From NCBI GenBank assembly GCA_009731375.1, contig BJOX01000011.1, forward strand, positions 1,642,645-1,696,260: a stretch of 53,616 bases of DNA, given 5' to 3'. The notes below the pieces were generated by a model, which saw only the letters and a list, made by a program, of their open reading frames with translations, did no database searches and was not told the origin of the DNA. Numbering within the stretch: the stretch's first letter is position 1; every line of letters begins with the position of its first letter. The position numbers and the translations under genes were made by a program. Source of the DNA: Paulinella micropora (taxonomy: Eukaryota > Cercozoa > Imbricatea > Euglyphida). This document shows, piece after piece, positions 49,287 to 53,616 of this stretch.

Positions 49287-49940
49287 CCAAAACATCACTT
49301 TGAAAATCGATGAGAGCGCATCGCTCCTTTCAATTTTATTGTTGAAAATGATTTTTTTGTTTATTGTGATGCTATTCCAAGCCTCAGAACATGTGCACAG
49401 ACCTCCTGACATGCACACATGGTCAGTGCCTTTTCGAGTTTCATGCTTCAAAAAATGTCTGACTTTATATTTTTAGACACACACAAAAATAAGTCACAAA
49501 AAGTCAGGAATGTTCAACTAGTGAACACAGGAGTTAAATTAACTACTTTCCAGCAACATTTAATAATAATACAACTCCTATGACATTTTTTTTTTCTTTG
49601 ATTCATTACTACCAAAACATCACTTTGAAAATCGATGAGAGCGCATCGCTCCTTTCAATTTTATTGTTGAAAACGGTTTTTTTGTTTGCTGTGATGCTAT
49701 TCCAAGCCTCCGAACATGTGCACAGACCTCCTGAAATGCACACAAGGTCACTGCCTTCTCGAGTTTCATGCTTCAAAAAATGTCAGACTTTATATTTTTA
49801 GACACACACAAAAATAAGCCACAAAAAGTCAGGAATGTTCAATTAGTGAACATAGGAGTTAAATTAGCTACTTTCCAGCAACATTTAATGTATAATACAG
49901 CTCCTATGACGATTTTTTCATTTTTGCTTTGATTCATTAT
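49287..49940. repeat. Tandem direct repeat, two units of about 325 bases
   Basis: Both units (from 49287 and 49612) begin CCAAAACATCACTTTGAAAA, contain GATGAGAGCGCATCGCTCC and end near CTCCTATGAC. A third start (CACTTTGAAATTGCTC near 49950) is cut short. The GAGAGCGCATCGCTC part can fold as a short hairpin. It lies upstream of the gag ORF at 50364 and may belong to the same element. Confidence 0.9.
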
Positions 49941-50363
49941 GACCGGTTTTCACTTTGAAATTGCTCAGCATATACAAATGCTATTTTAAGTAAGCAATAA
50001 TATTTACTAAATATATTGTTACCTTTTATGGTCAATTTCACGACATAACATTTATATTTGACCGGATCATATTCATTACCATTTTCATATTTCGTATCAT
50101 AATTATTATTCGTTACGTTGATATTACCGTTATTCACAATTAGTTGCCAGTTAGTATAGATTGTCCCATACTGAATCATCACTTGAATTTCTGACCACAA
50201 GATCAGTATATAAATTTGTGGTATTTATTTCACTATAAATTTATGGTAAATTAGATTGAGTTTCAGTCATTGGTTTCTAACCATTGATTAAATTCATTAT
50301 TGTTCCTTCAACCTTTGATCAAAGTGCCTCAGCGCAAACGATTATTCAAGTATCCGGAGACTA
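49941..50363. other. AT-rich leader or LTR region upstream of the right-end gag
   Basis: No gene. Expected to hold the LTR end and primer site of the right-hand copia element; neither could be fixed because the downstream LTR is outside the window. Confidence 0.4.
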
Positions 50364-53177
50364 ATGTCTACTAGTGTACTTACTGGTTATGGAGCCTTGG
50401 ATGCGCCCCGTTACCAACTCAAGCTACCGAAATTCCCGAAAAGACCCATCGATGAATTTGACCTTTGGAAATTCCAATTTTTCGCTTTTTTATTGGGCGT
50501 GGACGCACGCTACATACTACTTCTGGAAGACCAAGAATCGCCCTACTCGGTACAAGAGATTGCTGCAATCTACGCAAGTACCAGAACTACTGGACTAAGC
50601 CCCCCCCCCCCCGCCCCTAACAACATTACTGGATCTGGACTGTCAGCACGACAGCGAGACACCTCGACAGCAAGACAGTCGAGAAGGAGGAGCGATGACG
50701 ACGACGACGATGAAACATACGGATCGAGACGTGGCGACTCATCATCGAGCAGCTCGTCATCACTGACCAGCTCGTCCTCAAGCAGCCCATCCTCGACCAA
50801 CCCGTCCTCAGGTAGCCAAGCACCCGCCCTCTTGCCTACTATCAACGTACCAACTGACCTGGATACACTTTTCAGCCAAGCAGACTACATCAAAGCACAG
50901 ATCCATGTCCGCTGCTTCCTTGTGGAAGCATGCCAAGAGTCGACAGCTCTACTGACCGTCCAACGAGCAGGAACCAACCCAGCGGTGATCTGGACAGCGA
51001 TCTGCGAGCAATTCGGCAGCAAAGGATCGGTTTCCATCGCTCGCCTACTAATGCAGCTGTTCGAGACCAAGCTGAAGTCAAGCAATGGCCTACCAACATG
51101 GATGGAGCTCTTGACCCAACGCTTCGAGCGCCTACAGTCAAGAGGAGTGCCTCTACCTGATGAATTCAGAGTCGTATTCTTGCTCTTTAAACTTAAGGAG
51201 TGCGCCTCTCTATCTATGGGGGATGTAGGGGGAACTATGTATTGGTCTCGTGCTGATGCTGACAAACCACGTTATAATGAGATATGTTCACTCATCTTAC
51301 AAGCATACCATGCTAACCAACTCTCTGCTGCCTCATCTAGGTCCTCGACAGCCCTGTTCACTTCGGCCACACCCGTTGCTATCAACAAAGACATCCGATG
51401 TCTCAACTGCAACCGACGAGGACACATTGCGGCCCAGTGTCGATCCACCTGCATGAAACGAGTCTGCGAGGGCCGACCGAAACACTCTGGGGCTGAATGC
51501 CCAGTCCGCAGACGACCCACGCAGCCAAACTCGAACACACGTCGCGGTGGTCGAGGGGGAGGACCGAATCAACGAGGACGTGGAGGCCAACCTAAACAGA
51601 CCAACACAAGACGGATTCAACGATCGAGCGGACAAGCCAACGCGACAACCGAAGTGGAAGCCACGGACGACGTCGATGATCCAACAGGCGACCCACCCGA
51701 GACATGGCTGATGCATTCCGCCGACTCCGACGACGAACGACCCGGACCAGAGGAGGACGAACCATCGCAAGAAGAAGTAGCCTACGTACAAAGGGGAAGT
51801 AGGTACAGAAATAGAGCAGGACCTATCCAACTGTCTCCTCTAACACCCACTTCTGATACCTATAACCCTCCCACCCCCACTGAAGCATCGCCCGCACCGC
51901 ACCCTGATTACGTGGAAGACCCGACGAGACGCCCAGACATCCCATGGAGCTCGCTGACAATCACACAACGCATGGACGAGAACGACTACAGACGTGCCTA
52001 CGTTCAATGGACGCGCATGCGGGACGCATTTCGAGCGATCCCACAAGGATTCCCTGTCCCACCTGCCCATTGGCCGCGACCTCGGTGCCCCCTTGGAACA
52101 CCCCTAAACTATTTCCTTCCAAGAACGGATCCGTGGATGTTACCATCGCTGCTAGTTCAAGACGCGCCCGGCTCAACAGGTATTGAGCACATCGTACTGC
52201 GGACAAGATGCCCGAGACGAGCACGACGTGAACCAGGTAGTTCACCGCAACAACCGCCGGAAACAACTACACAATCCCCGCGCGTGCCAACACAGAGCTT
52301 TATGAGCTCACCTGCACCGGAAGACAGGACGACATCAGAGCAAGACCGTCAAGAAGAGCAACCTACCTCAACGCCCATCGGAGAACATCGACAGCGACAG
52401 TTGAGTTCAACCAGCGCAGAGGACACCTCGATGAGCGAAACACCGCCTACCCCGTCAATGGCATACAATGAGGAATCGCCCATTTCAAGTTTCACGGTAC
52501 CTATCCCACCGAACCTGCAGACCGAGTGCTTTACCCCGTTGGCCCCGACGACGACTTCAGCGAATGCATCTACGGACAACAAGGACGCAATAAGACGCAT
52601 ACAAGCCATCGAAGCATTACCCTACGGCCAACCAGTGCAATACAGACGTGTACCTGGAGTTTCACAGCCAACAGAACGACGATACACCTTCGCTTGGACA
52701 GATGCACATCATTGCTTTCGTCACCCTACCACCGATGAGCTGGCCTACTGGAGCATCGTGAAGGACTTCCGACTACTCCCGGAGAACTGGGCACTAACCA
52801 AACCAGACTGCGTCGACTGCAAGACTATACGCGAAACCAGACGCGGCAGCATTAGATGGGATTGCACCTACTGCGGCAACCAAGAAGGGAAACTGAAGCG
52901 TTGCAGCGGATGTCAACTCGTCTACTACTGCAACACCGATCATCAGAGGACCGATTGGCCGGCACACAAAGAGTTCTGCAACATGACCAAGCGGCATCCA
53001 CTCATCAACCGACTTCGAGAAAGGGGAACGAGATACGATCTACTCGGCATACCAACGGACCAGCCCGAGCTAGGCGACCTCGCATTTCAACATCTGTTAC
53101 GTTACCGTGAAGGTGGCCCACACGCACCACTGTTCAGACACACCCACAATGGTAGATATGGCGATGAGCCTAGATGA
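50364..53177 (+). CDS. Copia-type Gag with CCHC knuckle and C-terminal MYND zinc finger
   Basis: 937 codons, intact. Residues ~15-330 resemble a copia Gag (FDLWKFQFFAFLLGVDARYI; AVIWTAICEQFGSKGSVSIA; LLMQLFETKL), interrupted by a Ser/Asp low-complexity insert (~105-155). The CCHC knuckle at 346-359 is CLNCNRRGHIAAQC, followed by an RG-rich basic tract. The middle is acidic and Pro/Ser/Thr-rich and includes the DYRRAYVQWTRMRDAFR module (~560). Near the end are YTFAWTDAHHCFRHPTTDEL and a MYND finger at 834-872: CTYCGNQEGKLKRCSGCQLV then YYCNTDHQRTDWPAHKEFC, with His at the sixth ligand position where Cys is usual. TGA stop. Gag normally packages RNA in virus-like particles; a MYND finger adds a protein-protein interaction surface. 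Confidence 0.8.
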   Translation: MSTSVLTGYGALDAPRYQLKLPKFPKRPIDEFDLWKFQFFAFLLGVDARYILLLEDQESPYSVQEIAAIYASTRTTGLSPPPPAPNNITGSGLSARQRDTSTARQSRRRSDDDDDDETYGSRRGDSSSSSSSSLTSSSSSSPSSTNPSSGSQAPALLPTINVPTDLDTLFSQADYIKAQIHVRCFLVEACQESTALLTVQRAGTNPAVIWTAICEQFGSKGSVSIARLLMQLFETKLKSSNGLPTWMELLTQRFERLQSRGVPLPDEFRVVFLLFKLKECASLSMGDVGGTMYWSRADADKPRYNEICSLILQAYHANQLSAASSRSSTALFTSATPVAINKDIRCLNCNRRGHIAAQCRSTCMKRVCEGRPKHSGAECPVRRRPTQPNSNTRRGGRGGGPNQRGRGGQPKQTNTRRIQRSSGQANATTEVEATDDVDDPTGDPPETWLMHSADSDDERPGPEEDEPSQEEVAYVQRGSRYRNRAGPIQLSPLTPTSDTYNPPTPTEASPAPHPDYVEDPTRRPDIPWSSLTITQRMDENDYRRAYVQWTRMRDAFRAIPQGFPVPPAHWPRPRCPLGTPLNYFLPRTDPWMLPSLLVQDAPGSTGIEHIVLRTRCPRRARREPGSSPQQPPETTTQSPRVPTQSFMSSPAPEDRTTSEQDRQEEQPTSTPIGEHRQRQLSSTSAEDTSMSETPPTPSMAYNEESPISSFTVPIPPNLQTECFTPLAPTTTSANASTDNKDAIRRIQAIEALPYGQPVQYRRVPGVSQPTERRYTFAWTDAHHCFRHPTTDELAYWSIVKDFRLLPENWALTKPDCVDCKTIRETRRGSIRWDCTYCGNQEGKLKRCSGCQLVYYCNTDHQRTDWPAHKEFCNMTKRHPLINRLRERGTRYDLLGIPTDQPELGDLAFQHLLRYREGGPHAPLFRHTHNGRYGDEPR

Positions 53178-53220
53178 ATTTACGACGAGGGGGAGACGTG
53201 TGGACCCCAGGACGGCCACA
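53178..53220 (+). other. Purine-rich spacer between gag and the next ORF
   Basis: GACGAGGGGGAGACG is polypurine-tract-like and is followed by TGTGGACCCC, which could start an LTR, but an open frame begins right after it, so its role is undecided. Confidence 0.35.
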
Positions 53221-53616
53221 ATGGCACAATCACACGCCCACCTTAACTTCACGGAAAACGAAGAAGACTACGAGGTGACCTCTTCGACACCGAATGCGAA
53301 CTTAGCTGCGCTCGCCGCTACCACGCCGGACATACCCAACTTCGACGAAGCGTATACAATCAACGAGACGGACCCACCATGGACTATGCTCCCACCACCT
53401 CCAAGTGGAACAGATGAGACCGGACAAGAACAGCACAAACCCTACGGTGTAGGTGCAGCAGGCGAAAGATGGCGAGAACAACTGGAGAAGCAACTGAAAC
53501 GCATACTCAACATACCCGACGCGCCGTCCGATGTGAAGCGTTCACCGCCTCCAGCACCATACACACCTGAAATAGAACCACTGTTCAACGACAACGTGAG
53601 ACCACCGCTCAACTAT
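53221..53616 (+). CDS. Second ORF of the right-end element, partial at the window end
   Basis: ATG at 53221 opens a frame of 132 codons with no stop before the window end: MAQSHAHLNFTENEEDYEVT, LAALAATTPDIPNFDEAYTI, GVGAAGERWREQLEKQLKRI. Acidic and Pro-rich. Same A/C-rich codon use as the gag before it. It may be the N-terminal part of Pol or a separate accessory ORF. Confidence 0.5.
   Translation, partial: MAQSHAHLNFTENEEDYEVTSSTPNANLAALAATTPDIPNFDEAYTINETDPPWTMLPPPPSGTDETGQEQHKPYGVGAAGERWREQLEKQLKRILNIPDAPSDVKRSPPPAPYTPEIEPLFNDNVRPPLNY

Noticed and set aside
50385-50396. GGTTATGGAGCC, similar to the half-tRNA iMet primer site of copia elements
   Set aside because: It lies inside the gag codons (TGYGA), 21 bases after the ATG, with no LTR end before it. 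Chance similarity is likelier.

Overview
This window is a repeat-dominated piece of a nuclear eukaryotic genome. Spliceosomal introns with GT/AG ends, long GAA·TTC and TACA microsatellites, and Ty1/copia, Ty3/gypsy and tyrosine-recombinase retroelements all support this. I cannot name the species. Several introns are tiny (46, 60 and 91 bases) beside introns of 0.9-2.4 kb filled with microsatellite, and the retroelement set is compatible with an alga or another protist. All taxonomy here is inference.

Host genes occupy the left third. About 3.0-6.2 kb (minus) holds a multi-exon SLC43-like membrane transporter whose last exon lacks one base of frame. About 11.5-15.9 kb (plus) holds a complete CDKAL1-like tRNA methylthiotransferase gene of five coding exons and 576 codons, with a GAA·TTC-rich first intron. 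A possible divergent gene starts 138 bases upstream of it on the minus strand. The copia RNase H tail at 1.2 kb and the broken non-LTR retrotransposon tail at 9.1-9.7 kb are old debris. Much of 7.1-9.1 kb is pyrimidine-rich simple repeat around a gap.

From 16.5 to 48.7 kb lies a three-level nest. The outer element is a minus-strand Ty3/gypsy retrotransposon with 156-base LTRs (16520-16675 and 48557-48712, the first preceded by a 12-base duplication), TTAA flanks, and about 16 kb of its own sequence. It has an unusual set of extra ORFs before gag, four of them each preceded by a 3'-splice-site-like TTTAG or GTTAG. Inserted in its leader is a minus-strand Ty1/copia element (31175-47307) with 343-base LTRs, a CCTCC target duplication and a primer site matching the anticodon arm of initiator tRNA-Met. 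Inserted in the copia pol gene is a plus-strand PAT/DIRS-type element (32234-40349) with A1...B1-A2-B2 split direct repeats, gag, RT, RNase H and a decayed tyrosine recombinase. All three carry frameshifts or stops.

The right end (50.4-53.6 kb, plus) carries a 937-codon intact copia-type Gag with a zinc knuckle and a C-terminal MYND zinc finger, then a second ORF leaving the window. The nested copia element carries a related MYND finger in its gag region. A MYND finger in the Gag of two different copia elements is the most novel-looking signal in the window. The assembly has gaps, unmerged contig overlaps and homopolymer runs before gaps, so some frame breaks may be sequence errors.
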